Source of the DNA: Sphingosinicella sp. CPCC 101087
GTDB taxonomy: Bacteria > Pseudomonadota > Alphaproteobacteria > Sphingomonadales > Sphingomonadaceae
DNA: 64,000 nt
Assembly (NCBI RefSeq): GCF_004151485.1
Contig: NZ_SBFF01000012.1
Coordinates: 1-64,000, forward strand
Direction: 5' to 3'
The notes below the pieces were generated by a model. That model saw only the letters and a list, made by a program, of their open reading frames with translations. It made no database searches and was not told the origin of the DNA. The number at the start of each line of letters is the position of its first letter. Within the stretch, counting starts at the first letter, position 1. The translations under genes were made by a program, and so were the position numbers. Shown one piece after another: positions 1 through 8,428 of this stretch.

Positions 1-2
1 CG

Positions 3-77
3 GCCGACACCGCTCTGTCCAATTTCGGCGACAGCAACGTCCTTCGCGCCAATGCCGGCTTCCGGATGAGGTTCTGA
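3..77 (+). CDS. C-terminal end of an outer-membrane beta-barrel protein (partial)
   Basis: The window opens inside a reading frame that ends with a TGA at 75-77. The last 24 residues include SNFGDSNVLRANAGFRMRF. An alternating hydrophobic strand ending in a terminal Phe is the usual C-terminal signature of outer-membrane beta-barrels (autotransporter, porin or TonB-receptor type) recognised by the BAM machinery. Two strong hairpins follow directly, which fits a true gene end. The family cannot be decided from so short a piece. It may be unrelated to the lasso locus downstream. Confidence 0.4.
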   Translation, partial: ADTALSNFGDSNVLRANAGFRMRF

Positions 78-89
78 GGTTCCCGACCG

Positions 90-156
90 TCCCTGCGCCG
101 GCCCCCCACCCGGCGCAGGGACGTAGAAGGGGCGGGGGCGCCGGCTCGGCGCCCCC
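90..156 (+). terminator. two consecutive GC-rich hairpins after the barrel gene
   Basis: Hairpin 1 pairs 90-101 with 110-121 (12 bp, perfect, 8-nt loop). Hairpin 2 pairs 134-143 with 147-156 (10 bp, perfect, 3-nt loop) and is followed by GTATTT. Both lie within 80 nt of the upstream stop codon. They probably end transcription of the barrel gene and insulate the lasso operon. The U-tract is weak. Confidence 0.55.
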
Positions 157-163
157 GTATTTC

Positions 164-957
164 ATGGCCATCAGGAAACGTTGGCGCGCTTCCTCGCCCG
201 GGATCCGACCCTCGCCCGACTGGCGTCCGGCAGATCCGGATCAGGGCTTTCCGCTATTTTCGCGCGAGAGCGCGGCGAAACATGCCAGGTCTGCCATCCG
301 TATTCGGGCGCTTCGGCCGAGCAGTCTACGGCTGCGCTCCTCTCGCTGGCGAGGGCGAGACGCTCACCTTCCTGTAGGTTGCCACCAGCTATATGCCGTT
401 CGCCGCCTTCCGCCGGCGCAGCAACGGCAAAGACCTGAGCTGCTTGTTGCTGCGGTCGGGACTGTCGCGCGATGTCAGCGCTTTTGGGGACGCCCATGAA
501 TGCTGATCGTCCTCGCGCCCAAGCGCCCCTGGATCGGGCGGCTCTCCCGTAAGGGCCCGCCAGTCCGGGTCTTCAGGACCCAGAGATCTGCGGACGATTC
601 GTCAGGTAACGCCTCCGGTCACCCGGGAATGCCTTTTCCCATCACAAGAAGTCGTCGTAACTGTGCTCTTTCAATCAAGAATGATGATGAATATCCTTTG
701 ACGGATGCGGCCGGGTGGCCGCCGCGCATGTCCAAGCCTACCGGCCAAAGGCGGCGGCGCATCGCCAAGGATGTTCTCAACACCCGGCTTTATGGCTTTG
801 TTCTCGACGAACGAAATGACGAGGCCGCAACGTCGATAACGTACTCGAAACGTGCTATCGCTCGTCACCCATGCGACGGTAAAAGCCGAAAATCCGCTGC
901 ATCAGACATCGTGGATGAATCCACGGCGGGGAGGCCTAAATATATCGCAATTGTAAG
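164..957. other. about 800 bp with no convincing gene
   Basis: Open frames on both strands here have no recognisable domain, no good ribosome-binding sites and mutual overlap. A short stretch around 392-500 (SYMPFAAFRRRSNGKDL in one frame) looks protein-like but has no start and stops soon, so it could be a decayed gene remnant. I looked for a second lasso precursor (leader Thr at -2, Gly1, Asp/Glu at 7-9) and found none. Base composition becomes less GC-rich from about 640 to 960, as expected for a promoter region. Confidence 0.5.
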
Positions 958-987
958 TTGGTTATTTGATCGGTTCTCACCTATGCT
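958..987 (+). promoter_or_regulatory. candidate sigma-70-type promoter for the lasso operon
   Basis: TTGGTT at 958-963 and TATGCT at 982-987 are separated by 18 bp, in the most AT-rich stretch before the precursor gene. The predicted transcript start would leave a leader of about 35 nt before the precursor ATG at 1031. This is pattern recognition only. An ECF-type promoter was also considered but no clear one is visible. Confidence 0.3.
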
Positions 988-1030
988 TCCTTGGTCATGG
1001 CCATGACGTCCAACCAAGAGGAGTAATGCC

Positions 1031-1162
1031 ATGAATCGCGAATATGTTCACGAGGAGCTGATCGAGCTCGGCGTCGCCAGCGTCGATACCAAGGGCAACG
1101 GCGTGATCTCGTCCGACAATGAGGGCGGCGAGCTGCCGGCCCTCGGCCTTTCGGACGACTGA
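1031..1162 (+). CDS. lasso peptide precursor (A), sphingonodin-like
   Basis: This 43-residue ORF has a strong Shine-Dalgarno (AAGAGGAG at 1016-1023, 7 nt from ATG). The leader is residues 1-21 and ends V-D-T-K. The Thr at the penultimate leader position is the hallmark recognised by lasso B proteins. The core is residues 22-43, encoded at 1094-1159. Its ring segment reads GNGVISSD, giving Gly1 and Asp8 for an eight-residue macrolactam. The tail reads NEGGELPALGLSDD. The LSDD end and ring size resemble what I recall of the sphingonodin group, but the rest is different. The tail has no Trp, Tyr, Phe or Arg, so steric plugs would have to be Leu14, Leu17 or Leu19. Genes for B, C, isopeptidase and receptor sit alongside. 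Processing site and ring are inferred. Confidence 0.88.
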   Translation: MNREYVHEELIELGVASVDTKGNGVISSDNEGGELPALGLSDD

Positions 1163-1172
1163 TCTCTGGGGC

Positions 1173-1198
1173 AGGCGCGCGTCCGCGGGCGCGCGCCT
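1173..1198 (+). terminator. stem-loop between precursor and maturation genes
   Basis: A perfect 9-bp stem pairs 1173-1181 with 1190-1198 around an 8-nt loop, followed by CCTTTTCT. It lies between the precursor stop (1160-1162) and the B start (1212). Such a stem-loop after gene A is common in proteobacterial lasso operons. It is thought to stabilise precursor mRNA or partly terminate, so that peptide is made in excess over enzymes. Confidence 0.6.
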
Positions 1199-1211
1199 CC
1201 TTTTCTCACTC

Positions 1212-1880
1212 ATGTATGCTCGGCTGCGGCAAGGCCTTTCCTACGGGCTGTGCGGCGACAAGGTCGTTTTCCTCGATCTTGCCGCGGACCACTATTTCTG
1301 CCTGCCCGCGGGGCGCGAGAAGGCGTTCGTGGCATTGTCTCGTCTTGAGGGTGGAATAGAGTGGGACTCCTCGTTCGAGCCTCTTGCCGCCTTCGGCGTG
1401 ATCGAGCCTTCGGTCCAAGCGGAAGGTTTCGCGCCGCCGACTTCCATTGAGGTCCCGACCCATGACCTCGTCGATTGCACGGGCGAGGGGCCGTCTTGGC
1501 ACGACCTTGCGGGCGCCTGTGCCGCAGAGCTTGGAACGATGCTCTCCCTACGGACCCGACGCCTCGCCGACATCGTCGCCGAAATCGAGGCGTGCGGCCG
1601 CGGCCGCGCGGGGGACCAGCGGGATCGGGATTCCCGGCTGGGCCGGATCGCCGCTGCCTTTGCCAAGACGAGCTTCGTCTTCCCGGCCGCGGACCGGTGC
1701 CTCGTGCGTGCCGTCGCCATGATGCGGGCTTGCCACCGGCGAGACCTCTTCCCGCGCCTTGTCTTCGGCGTGAGGCTCCAGCCCTTCTCGGCGCATTGCT
1801 GGGTGCAGTCCGGCCCCAGCATGCTGATCGGCGGAGTGGAGCAGGCCCGGCTCTTCACCCCCGTTCGGGTGGTCGGGTGA
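1212..1880 (+). CDS. lasso peptide B protein (RRE + leader peptidase)
   Basis: This 222-residue protein would bind the precursor leader and cut it off. Residues 1-80 form the PqqD-like RiPP recognition element (GLCGDKVVFLDLAADHYFCLP). Residues from about 100 to the end form the transglutaminase-like Cys protease (B2) domain, with Cys163 in DRCLVRAVAM and His195 in SAHCWVQ. The usual third residue, an Asp about 12 positions after the His, is Gly207 here. The ATG at 1212 is chosen because it gives the normal length and avoids overlap with the precursor; its ribosome-binding site is weak, suggesting low or coupled translation. The stop overlaps the cyclase GTG start (GTGA at 1877-1880). Confidence 0.85.
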   Translation: MYARLRQGLSYGLCGDKVVFLDLAADHYFCLPAGREKAFVALSRLEGGIEWDSSFEPLAAFGVIEPSVQAEGFAPPTSIEVPTHDLVDCTGEGPSWHDLAGACAAELGTMLSLRTRRLADIVAEIEACGRGRAGDQRDRDSRLGRIAAAFAKTSFVFPAADRCLVRAVAMMRACHRRDLFPRLVFGVRLQPFSAHCWVQSGPSMLIGGVEQARLFTPVRVVG

Positions 1881-3649
1881 GGCCGACCTACCTTCTGGCC
1901 GTAGGGCGCCACCCTTCTGGGTGGGAGGAACTCGTGGCCGAGCTGGAGGCCCGGACCGGGCTCGCATGTGGGGTCAGGGCCTTCCCGCTGGCCGTGCTGA
2001 CCGACCCGGCATGCCCGCACTTGGCGCTCGACGGTGGCAGCGTGGTCATCGGAAGTCTTTTCGCGCGGCATGGTCCGGCCCGGAGGCTGGACCGTCTCGA
2101 CGATGCGGAGGATGCGACCGCTTGCGGCGGCGGCGGAGCAGGCCTGCTCCGCGGGTTCTGGGGCGGCTATGTTGCCGCGCTGCGGAGCGGCGACACCGTG
2201 CGCGTCCTGCGCGACCCTTCGGCGGCCTTGCCCTGCTACATGGCGTTCACCGGCCCGGCCGTGCTGTTGGCCTCCGATGTCGACCTGCTGATAATGGCGG
2301 GTGACCTTCGGCCCGCGCTCGATTGGACGGCGCTCGGAAGGCACCTGTTCGGCGCCGGCCTGCCATCCCCGGAGACGATCCTCACAGGGATCCGGGAGCT
2401 TCTGCCCGGCTTTGCCGTCGCGTTTCCCGGCGACGCCGACCGCCAGTTGATGGCCTGGTCGCCCTGGGACCATGTCGATAACGGAACGGTCAACGCCCTC
2501 GAGGAGCTGGCGGAGCGGCTTCGGCGGGTCGTGCGCCAGACTGTGCGGGCCTGGACCGGCGACCGTCGTCGGCCGCTGGTCAGCCTCTCGGGAGGGCTGG
2601 ATTCCTCGATCGTCGCCGCCTGCCTGGCCGAAGCCGGCGCCGCGGTGTGCCTCACCACTTATGCCGACGATCCACTGGCCGACGAACGCGACTATGCGCG
2701 CCAGCTGTGCCGGCACCTCGGGCTCGAGCTCGTCGAGGCGCGGCTGCGGCTCGAGGATGTGGACATCGAGGCGCCGCTCGCGGCCCATCTGCCGCGGCCG
2801 TTCGGCTTCACCCATGCTCTCGCCTACGAACGGGCGCATGGCGAGTTGGCCCGCAAGGTGGCGGCGGACGCCTTCGTGACGGGCAATGGCGGCGACCAGG
2901 TCTTCGCCTACTCGCAGTCGGCCGCGGCGATCGCCGATCGAATGCTGGCCGAAGGCTTGGGTCGCGGCGTGCTCCACACGCTTGGTGACGTATGCCGGCA
3001 AACTGGCTGCAGCGTCTCGCAAGCCGCCACGGCCGCCCTACGGCTGGCCTGGTCGCGGCCCGGCTACCGGTGGCGCTACAAACCGGCCTTCCTCGCGCCC
3101 GACCTGCTGGCGCGGATTCCCGCGAGCGCGTTTGGGCATCCGTGGCTCGAGGCTCCCCCGACATGCCTCCCCGGCAAGGCCGCGCATGTCGCGACCCTGC
3201 TGAGGGTCCAGCGCAACCTCGAGCCGCCAAGGAGCCGTCTGGCGCCCGTGCTCAACCCGCTGCTGTCTCAGCCGGTGATGGAGACGTGCCTCGCCATTCC
3301 GTCCTGGATGTGGCGGGCGGGGGGTGTCGACCGCGCGGTGGCGCGGCAAGCCTTCGCGCGGGATCTGCCGGAGGTGGTCGTACGTCGCCGCACCAAGGGC
3401 AGTCCGGACAGCTTTGCTGCCCAACTCCTCGACCATTATCGCGGGAGGATCCGCGAGCGCCTGCTCGACGGTCGGCTGATCGGCCAGGCCATGCTCGACC
3501 GCGCAGCGCTCGAAGAGGCGCTCCGCGGCGGCGTCGCGCAGGGCGGCGAGGCGCGAATGCGTATCCTCGAGCTGCTCGCGGTGGAAGCGTGGCTCGACAG
3601 CTGGACGTCCCGGCTCAGTCCGTCGGCGGCAAGCCGGCGCCGGCCCTGA
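1877..3649 (+). CDS. lasso peptide cyclase (C), asparagine-synthetase homologue
   Basis: This 590-residue enzyme would adenylate the core Asp8 side chain and join it to Gly1 N. The N-terminal half resembles the class II glutaminase fold but lacks the N-terminal catalytic Cys, as usual for cyclases. The ATP-pyrophosphatase signature SGGLDSS is at residues 238-244, and VTGNGGDQVF follows at about residue 335. A GTG start at 1877 overlaps the TGA of the B gene in a GTGA junction, so the two proteins are probably translationally coupled. The last 35 bp overlap the 3' end of the opposing isopeptidase gene. Length and motifs agree with sphingomonad and Caulobacter cyclases. Confidence 0.88.
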   Translation: MRPTYLLAVGRHPSGWEELVAELEARTGLACGVRAFPLAVLTDPACPHLALDGGSVVIGSLFARHGPARRLDRLDDAEDATACGGGGAGLLRGFWGGYVAALRSGDTVRVLRDPSAALPCYMAFTGPAVLLASDVDLLIMAGDLRPALDWTALGRHLFGAGLPSPETILTGIRELLPGFAVAFPGDADRQLMAWSPWDHVDNGTVNALEELAERLRRVVRQTVRAWTGDRRRPLVSLSGGLDSSIVAACLAEAGAAVCLTTYADDPLADERDYARQLCRHLGLELVEARLRLEDVDIEAPLAAHLPRPFGFTHALAYERAHGELARKVAADAFVTGNGGDQVFAYSQSAAAIADRMLAEGLGRGVLHTLGDVCRQTGCSVSQAATAALRLAWSRPGYRWRYKPAFLAPDLLARIPASAFGHPWLEAPPTCLPGKAAHVATLLRVQRNLEPPRSRLAPVLNPLLSQPVMETCLAIPSWMWRAGGVDRAVARQAFARDLPEVVVRRRTKGSPDSFAAQLLDHYRGRIRERLLDGRLIGQAMLDRAALEEALRGGVAQGGEARMRILELLAVEAWLDSWTSRLSPSAASRRRP

Positions 3650-5723
3650 GCACTTCCCAATGCCGGAGCTCTGCCTGCCGTTCTGCGCTCTCAGGGCGGA
3701 TGCCGCGCAGCCAATAGTCGAACCAGTCCAGCGCCCGCCGGTAGACGGCGAGCCGATGCGCCGGCTGCCACTTGATATGGGTCTCGTCCGGGAAGACGTA
3801 CATGTCGGCGGGGGAGCGTGCCTCCCGCAGCGCCGTGAAGCTTTGCAGGGCGCTCATCAGCTCAGTGTCGGCGACCTGGAGCAGGATCGGCGTGCGGATC
3901 CGGCGCGCGTTGCGGGACACCGAGATGGGTCGCCAGAAGTCTTCCGCCGGCTCGATTGTCGGCGGATAGCCGGAGGCTCGGAAATAGCTCGCGGCGGCGG
4001 GCCCAACCCTGGTGGGCAGCATCGTGTCGATACAGCAATGGCTCAGTGCGGCCACCTTGAAGGGCGTGCCGTTGATGAGCGCGAAAGTGGCGGTGGTCGC
4101 GCCGTCGCTGACTCCGGTGACCCCCAGCCGATCATAATCGGCGATGCCGCGTTCGATCAGATGCTGCAGACCCAGTTCGAGCGCGGAATGAACGCTGCGC
4201 CGGTCTGCGAACCCCGCCAGGTTGGCGCGCTCGACCTCGACCTTGTCGGTAAGCCCACGTGCCAGGCCCACGAGCCGGGGTCGGGCAAGGCTGAGCACGG
4301 CATAGCCGCGGTTGGCGAAGGCCTGGATCGGATATTCGTCCCCAGTGCCGCCGCGCAGAAAGCCGTGCGTCTCATATTGGACGACGACAAGCGGGTAGCG
4401 CCGCCCGGGGCGGTAGCCGACCGGGTAGACGAGGTCGCCCACCGTCTCCGATCCGGCGGCGTTGCGCCAGCGCAGGCGCTCGACCCGCCCGAGCGTCAGC
4501 CGTGCAAATTCGGGATTTGGGTCGAACAGGAGTTCGCGTCGTCCGGTGTCGGCGTCGAGCCGCTCCAGCCGCCGCGGCTCGACCGCGCCCTCGCGCAGGC
4601 AGATCAGGGCGGTGCCGGAAGGCACGCATTCGACCAGCCAGTCGCCGGTCAGGTGGAGGCGGCGCACCGTGCCGCTCGCGGGGGTCCATTGGTAGATTGC
4701 TGTCAGGCTCGCCGCCCAGCCCTCGCGCCGGAAGTAGCGCACATGTTGCCCGTCGGGCGTCCACCAGGGCCGGCTGGCGCCGGCGCAGGCCGGAGCGCGG
4801 CACTCGACCGGAGCGGCGTTGCCGGTCTGGACGAAGAGCCGCGCGGTTTGCGGCGCGAACGGATTGGGCTGCTCGGTCCAGGCGCGCCGGTCCTGGCTAG
4901 GCGCGGCCGAGGTCCATAGAACGTCCTGTGGCGCCCGGGCTTCGAGGAGTGTGGACTCGCTGGCGCTTGCGGCTCGCACCGCCCCGGTCGCGAGGTCGAG
5001 GACATGCGTGGCCGTCGGGACGGGCGCCGCGGGGAACGGCCGGTTGCTCGCCACGGGCGCGTAGCGTTCATCATAATGGAAGCCGGAACGCCCTTCCTGC
5101 TCGATGCGTGCTCGGGCGGCGCGCAGGGCCGGCCGCGTCGTGAAGATGATTGTCCGGCCGTGCGGCCCGATCCGGAGGTCCTCCACGTCATCCATTCCGG
5201 CGAACAGTGGCTCGCTGCCGCGCCCATCGGCCCGTGCGCGCCAGATCTGGGTGTTGCCGCCGACTCGCTTCAGGAAGGCGATCCATTGCCCGTCCGGCGA
5301 CCAGTGGGGCGTGATCGCGCGAGGGATCCCGGTCTGGAATCCGGCCTTGCCGCGGAATGCGCGAGCGATCCGGATGAGCTCCCCGCCTCGATCGACGATG
5401 ACCGGGCGTGCGCCCGGGCGAACCTCCATGACGAGCATCGCCAGGCAATAACTGTTGCGGTGCGGGTCGGCTCGACGCAACTGAAAGGCGAGACGCCGTC
5501 CGTCCGGCGACAAGGTCATCAGCCGCGCGTCGGGCGTCGTGGGACCTGCCGGGCCAATGTCGCGCAGCCGCACCAGGTCTTCCGGCGTGAGCGACCTCGT
5601 CGCGGCCGCGGCTGCATCCGGCGATGGCAAGAGATCGGCGCAATTGGCGGCCTCCGGGCCGGCCGCGAGAGTGGCCGAAGGCGCGAGGCCGGCCAGTGCG
5701 AGGCCGAGGGCGATACGGCGCAT
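3615..5723 (-). CDS. lasso peptide isopeptidase, Atxe2-like (S9 prolyl-oligopeptidase fold)
   Basis: This 702-residue protein has a signal peptide (MRRIALGLALAGLAPSATLA), a beta-propeller N-terminal two thirds with repeated SPDG-type blades, and a C-terminal alpha/beta hydrolase domain. The predicted triad is Ser539 in GVSDG, Asp619 in VADTEL and His649 in DETHIKW. Spacing is very close to that published for Atxe2. Homologues cut the isopeptide bond of folded lasso peptides, giving linear peptide. The ATG at 5723 is preferred over the GTG at 5726 because GAGGAG lies 6 nt upstream of it. It overlaps the receptor stop (TGATG), so the gene is the last of the sigma-fecR-receptor operon. Substrate is inferred from the adjacent precursor. 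Confidence 0.85.
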   Translation of the reverse strand: MRRIALGLALAGLAPSATLAAGPEAANCADLLPSPDAAAAATRSLTPEDLVRLRDIGPAGPTTPDARLMTLSPDGRRLAFQLRRADPHRNSYCLAMLVMEVRPGARPVIVDRGGELIRIARAFRGKAGFQTGIPRAITPHWSPDGQWIAFLKRVGGNTQIWRARADGRGSEPLFAGMDDVEDLRIGPHGRTIIFTTRPALRAARARIEQEGRSGFHYDERYAPVASNRPFPAAPVPTATHVLDLATGAVRAASASESTLLEARAPQDVLWTSAAPSQDRRAWTEQPNPFAPQTARLFVQTGNAAPVECRAPACAGASRPWWTPDGQHVRYFRREGWAASLTAIYQWTPASGTVRRLHLTGDWLVECVPSGTALICLREGAVEPRRLERLDADTGRRELLFDPNPEFARLTLGRVERLRWRNAAGSETVGDLVYPVGYRPGRRYPLVVVQYETHGFLRGGTGDEYPIQAFANRGYAVLSLARPRLVGLARGLTDKVEVERANLAGFADRRSVHSALELGLQHLIERGIADYDRLGVTGVSDGATTATFALINGTPFKVAALSHCCIDTMLPTRVGPAAASYFRASGYPPTIEPAEDFWRPISVSRNARRIRTPILLQVADTELMSALQSFTALREARSPADMYVFPDETHIKWQPAHRLAVYRRALDWFDYWLRGIRPESAERQAELRHWEVLRAGAGLPPTD

Positions 5724-8332
5724 CACCAGCTCCTCGTCAGCGAAAGTCCGATGAAGCGCCCCACCGGCGACTGATTGGTGGAATCGTAGGGCACCGACCC
5801 CGGATTGGGGTTTCGGATGAGGTCCGGCCTCTCGTCGAGCAGGTTGAGGACGTTGAGGCGCAGTTCGAAACCGCTGAGAGGACCGCTGTCCGCAAAGCCG
5901 CGCAGGCTCGCGCTCATGTCGACGGTGACGAACGGAGCGATCCGCTGCAGCGGTGCCCGGCGATCGTCCAGCACTGGACCGGTATAGTTCAGGAACGCGG
6001 TGAAGCTGGCGCGCTCGCTCCGCCAGGTGCCGCCGAAGCGGGCGCGCCAGTGGGGCGGGTTGAAGATCCGGCCCGCCCGTTCGGCGAAGGGCTGGCCCTC
6101 GATGAGCTGGCGAGCGCTCTCGAGATAGCTTGCCGAGCCGCTGAGCAGCAGGCGCTGGCCTGCCGAAAGGTCCAGGTCGTAGTCCATCGCAACGTCGACG
6201 CCGCGGGCCCGCTCGCGCGCGGCGTTGCGGATCGAGCTGTCGAAGATCGCGCCGACCAGGACGGGGTCGAAAGGTTGGCCTGTGATGTTGTCAAGGCCGA
6301 GTGGCAGCCCGGCGACGATCGACTCCACGAGTTCCGGCGCCGGATCGAAGGTAATGAGGTCTCGGTAGATCGGATTGCCGAGGCCGGCGAGAAAGCCAAT
6401 GACCGGACTTGCGATGCGGTCGCGATAGTCGATGTCGAAATAGGTCGCCTCGACGCGCAGTCCCTCGGCGAAGCGCGGACGAAGCTCGACGGTGGTCGAC
6501 CAAGTGGTGGCGCGCTCCGCCCGCAGCCCCTCGCCACCCCCGAGCAGGAGCAGCACGGTCTCGCCGGCCGGGATCGGCGGTTGGGGCTGCGGTGAGAACA
6601 GGCGTCCGGGCAGCAGCGCGCCTTCGGGAACGAGGTTGACTTGGTCGAGGGTCGGAACCTTGAAGGACTCGCCCCATGAGGCACGCAGCGTCACGTCCTG
6701 ATGCGGCTGATAGACGAGGCCCAGCTTGGGCGTCGCCACTTCGTCTATGCCCTCGTGCCGCTCGTAGCGGACGGCGGCGCTGACGGTCAGTCGGTGTATT
6801 AAGGGCAGCCCGAACTCCGGGGCGACCAGTGGCAAGGACAGCTCGCCATAGGCGAACTGGACGCCGCGCGAGTCGGTGAAGTCGCGCGTCGTCACGACCG
6901 TCCCGTCGACGCTCTGGGCCACGTTGACGTCGAGCAGCACGCTTCGATAGCCGCCGCCGACCGCAAGCCGAGCGGCGCCGCCGGGCAGGCGGAACAGCGG
7001 ACCTTCGGCATTGGCCTCGATCCCGGTCGTGCGGTTCTCGTAGATGAGGCGCTGGGGGACCTCCACGCTGGCGGTGTAGCGACGGGAATCGATGTCGGTG
7101 CGGCTGACGGCGCGCGTCGCGCTGATCGAGGCTTCCCAGCCATGCGGCAGCGCGAGGCGAAGCGTCGGCGTGACTGCCCAGGAGCGAACGAGGGGCCGGT
7201 TGACGAGGCCGTCGGTGAGCACGTCGCGGTCGGCGAAGAAGGGGGTCTGCTTGAGGGAGCGACGCCGGTTGAAGAAGGCGTCCAGCTCGAGCGTCATGCC
7301 GCCGGTGAGAGCCTGCTGCCCGGCAAGGACGAGGGCATGGCGAATGCTGCGCTGGATCAGCGTTTGCGACCCATCGAGGCTGGAAGCATATTCGCGGTCC
7401 GCCGCCAGGATCGGTGTCGTGCGGCCATGATCGTAGGCGGCCATGAAGCCGCCGGACGACCAGTCGGCGCCGCCGACCATGCTATACTGCTGCTGGACGT
7501 TGCCGCCCGCGGTGGAGCCTCCCAGCCGGGCGCCGACCTGCAGACCGTCATAGCGGCGCCTCAAGATGATGTTGGCGACGCCGCCGACGGCGTCAGAGCC
7601 GTAGAGCGCCGAGGCGCCGTCGGCGATCACCTCGATCCGCTCGACGGCCGCGAGCGGAATGGCGGAGATGTCGACGCCCTGGTTGAGGGCGTCATAGGCG
7701 ATGCGGTGCCCGTTCACGAGCGTCAGCGTCGCATCGGGGCCTAAACCCCTGAGATTCAACGTCGCCGAATTGTTGATATTGCTCTGCCCGCCCTGGTCGC
7801 CACCGCCGGCGACGCCGGGATTCTGGCCGCCGGAGAAGTTCTGGGGAAGGATGCGGGTGAAATCGGCGAGGCCGCTGGCGCCCGCTTCCTCGAGCTCGCG
7901 GCGCGTCATCACGATGACCGGGGAAGGTGATTGAGTGCCGCGGATGCGGGTGCCGGTCACCGTGATTCCGACTTCTTTCGCGCCGGAGGCGGCCGCTTTC
8001 GGTGCGCTCGTGGGCGCGCGGACCAGCATCGCGCCTTCGTGCGTCTCGACGACGAGGCCGGTCCCGGCGACCACGGTCCTCACGGCTTCAGCGAGCGTGA
8101 ACCGGCCTTGAAGGGGAGGTGACCGCCGCCCCTGGACGGCTTCGGCAACGAAGATCACCTCGCCTCCCGAGGTCCGCGCGATGGATCGCAGCGCCTCGGC
8201 AAGATCCTGCGCCGGCAGGTCATAATCGGCTCGAAGCTGGGCCTGTGCCATGAGCGCCGCCGGCGCCGAGATTCCGCTGGTCAATGCCGCCGCCACGAGG
8301 CAGCCGGCGCGAAGCGCACCTTTGGTTTTCAT
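5723..8332 (-). CDS. TonB-dependent receptor with STN signalling domain
   Basis: This 869-residue outer-membrane receptor has a signal peptide, then an STN domain (about 35-105, starting YDLPAQDLAEALRSIARTSG) that contacts FecR. The plug follows (about 125-290, with LNLRGLGPDATLTLVNGHRI and VERIEVIADGASALYGSDAVGGVANI) and then the 22-strand barrel. It probably imports a lasso peptide, its own product or a competitor's, powered by TonB. A strong Shine-Dalgarno (GGAGGAGA) precedes the ATG. It lies between FecR and the isopeptidase, with 96 bp separating it from FecR. That gap has a GC-rich dyad but no clear terminator. Ligand assignment rests on gene neighbourhood only. Confidence 0.88.
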   Translation of the reverse strand: MKTKGALRAGCLVAAALTSGISAPAALMAQAQLRADYDLPAQDLAEALRSIARTSGGEVIFVAEAVQGRRSPPLQGRFTLAEAVRTVVAGTGLVVETHEGAMLVRAPTSAPKAAASGAKEVGITVTGTRIRGTQSPSPVIVMTRRELEEAGASGLADFTRILPQNFSGGQNPGVAGGGDQGGQSNINNSATLNLRGLGPDATLTLVNGHRIAYDALNQGVDISAIPLAAVERIEVIADGASALYGSDAVGGVANIILRRRYDGLQVGARLGGSTAGGNVQQQYSMVGGADWSSGGFMAAYDHGRTTPILAADREYASSLDGSQTLIQRSIRHALVLAGQQALTGGMTLELDAFFNRRRSLKQTPFFADRDVLTDGLVNRPLVRSWAVTPTLRLALPHGWEASISATRAVSRTDIDSRRYTASVEVPQRLIYENRTTGIEANAEGPLFRLPGGAARLAVGGGYRSVLLDVNVAQSVDGTVVTTRDFTDSRGVQFAYGELSLPLVAPEFGLPLIHRLTVSAAVRYERHEGIDEVATPKLGLVYQPHQDVTLRASWGESFKVPTLDQVNLVPEGALLPGRLFSPQPQPPIPAGETVLLLLGGGEGLRAERATTWSTTVELRPRFAEGLRVEATYFDIDYRDRIASPVIGFLAGLGNPIYRDLITFDPAPELVESIVAGLPLGLDNITGQPFDPVLVGAIFDSSIRNAARERARGVDVAMDYDLDLSAGQRLLLSGSASYLESARQLIEGQPFAERAGRIFNPPHWRARFGGTWRSERASFTAFLNYTGPVLDDRRAPLQRIAPFVTVDMSASLRGFADSGPLSGFELRLNVLNLLDERPDLIRNPNPGSVPYDSTNQSPVGRFIGLSLTRSW

Positions 8333-8428
8333 CCTGTCTCTCCTCCCCCGCCGGCTCGGGTTCTGGCCGGCTTCGGGAGGTTTGACGCAGCGGGGCGGGG
8401 GACTACGGGGTCCGCCGGAAAATAAATC

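Noticed and set aside
164-1006. plus- and minus-strand frames of 85-168 codons before the lasso precursor
   Set aside because: No domains, poor starts, overlapping each other. Checked for a second lasso precursor; none has Thr at -2, Gly1 and Asp/Glu at 7-9.
1292-3022. 576-codon open frame on the minus strand
   Set aside because: Antisense to the lasso B and C genes. Rich in Arg/Pro/Gly with no motif; a shadow of high-GC codon use.
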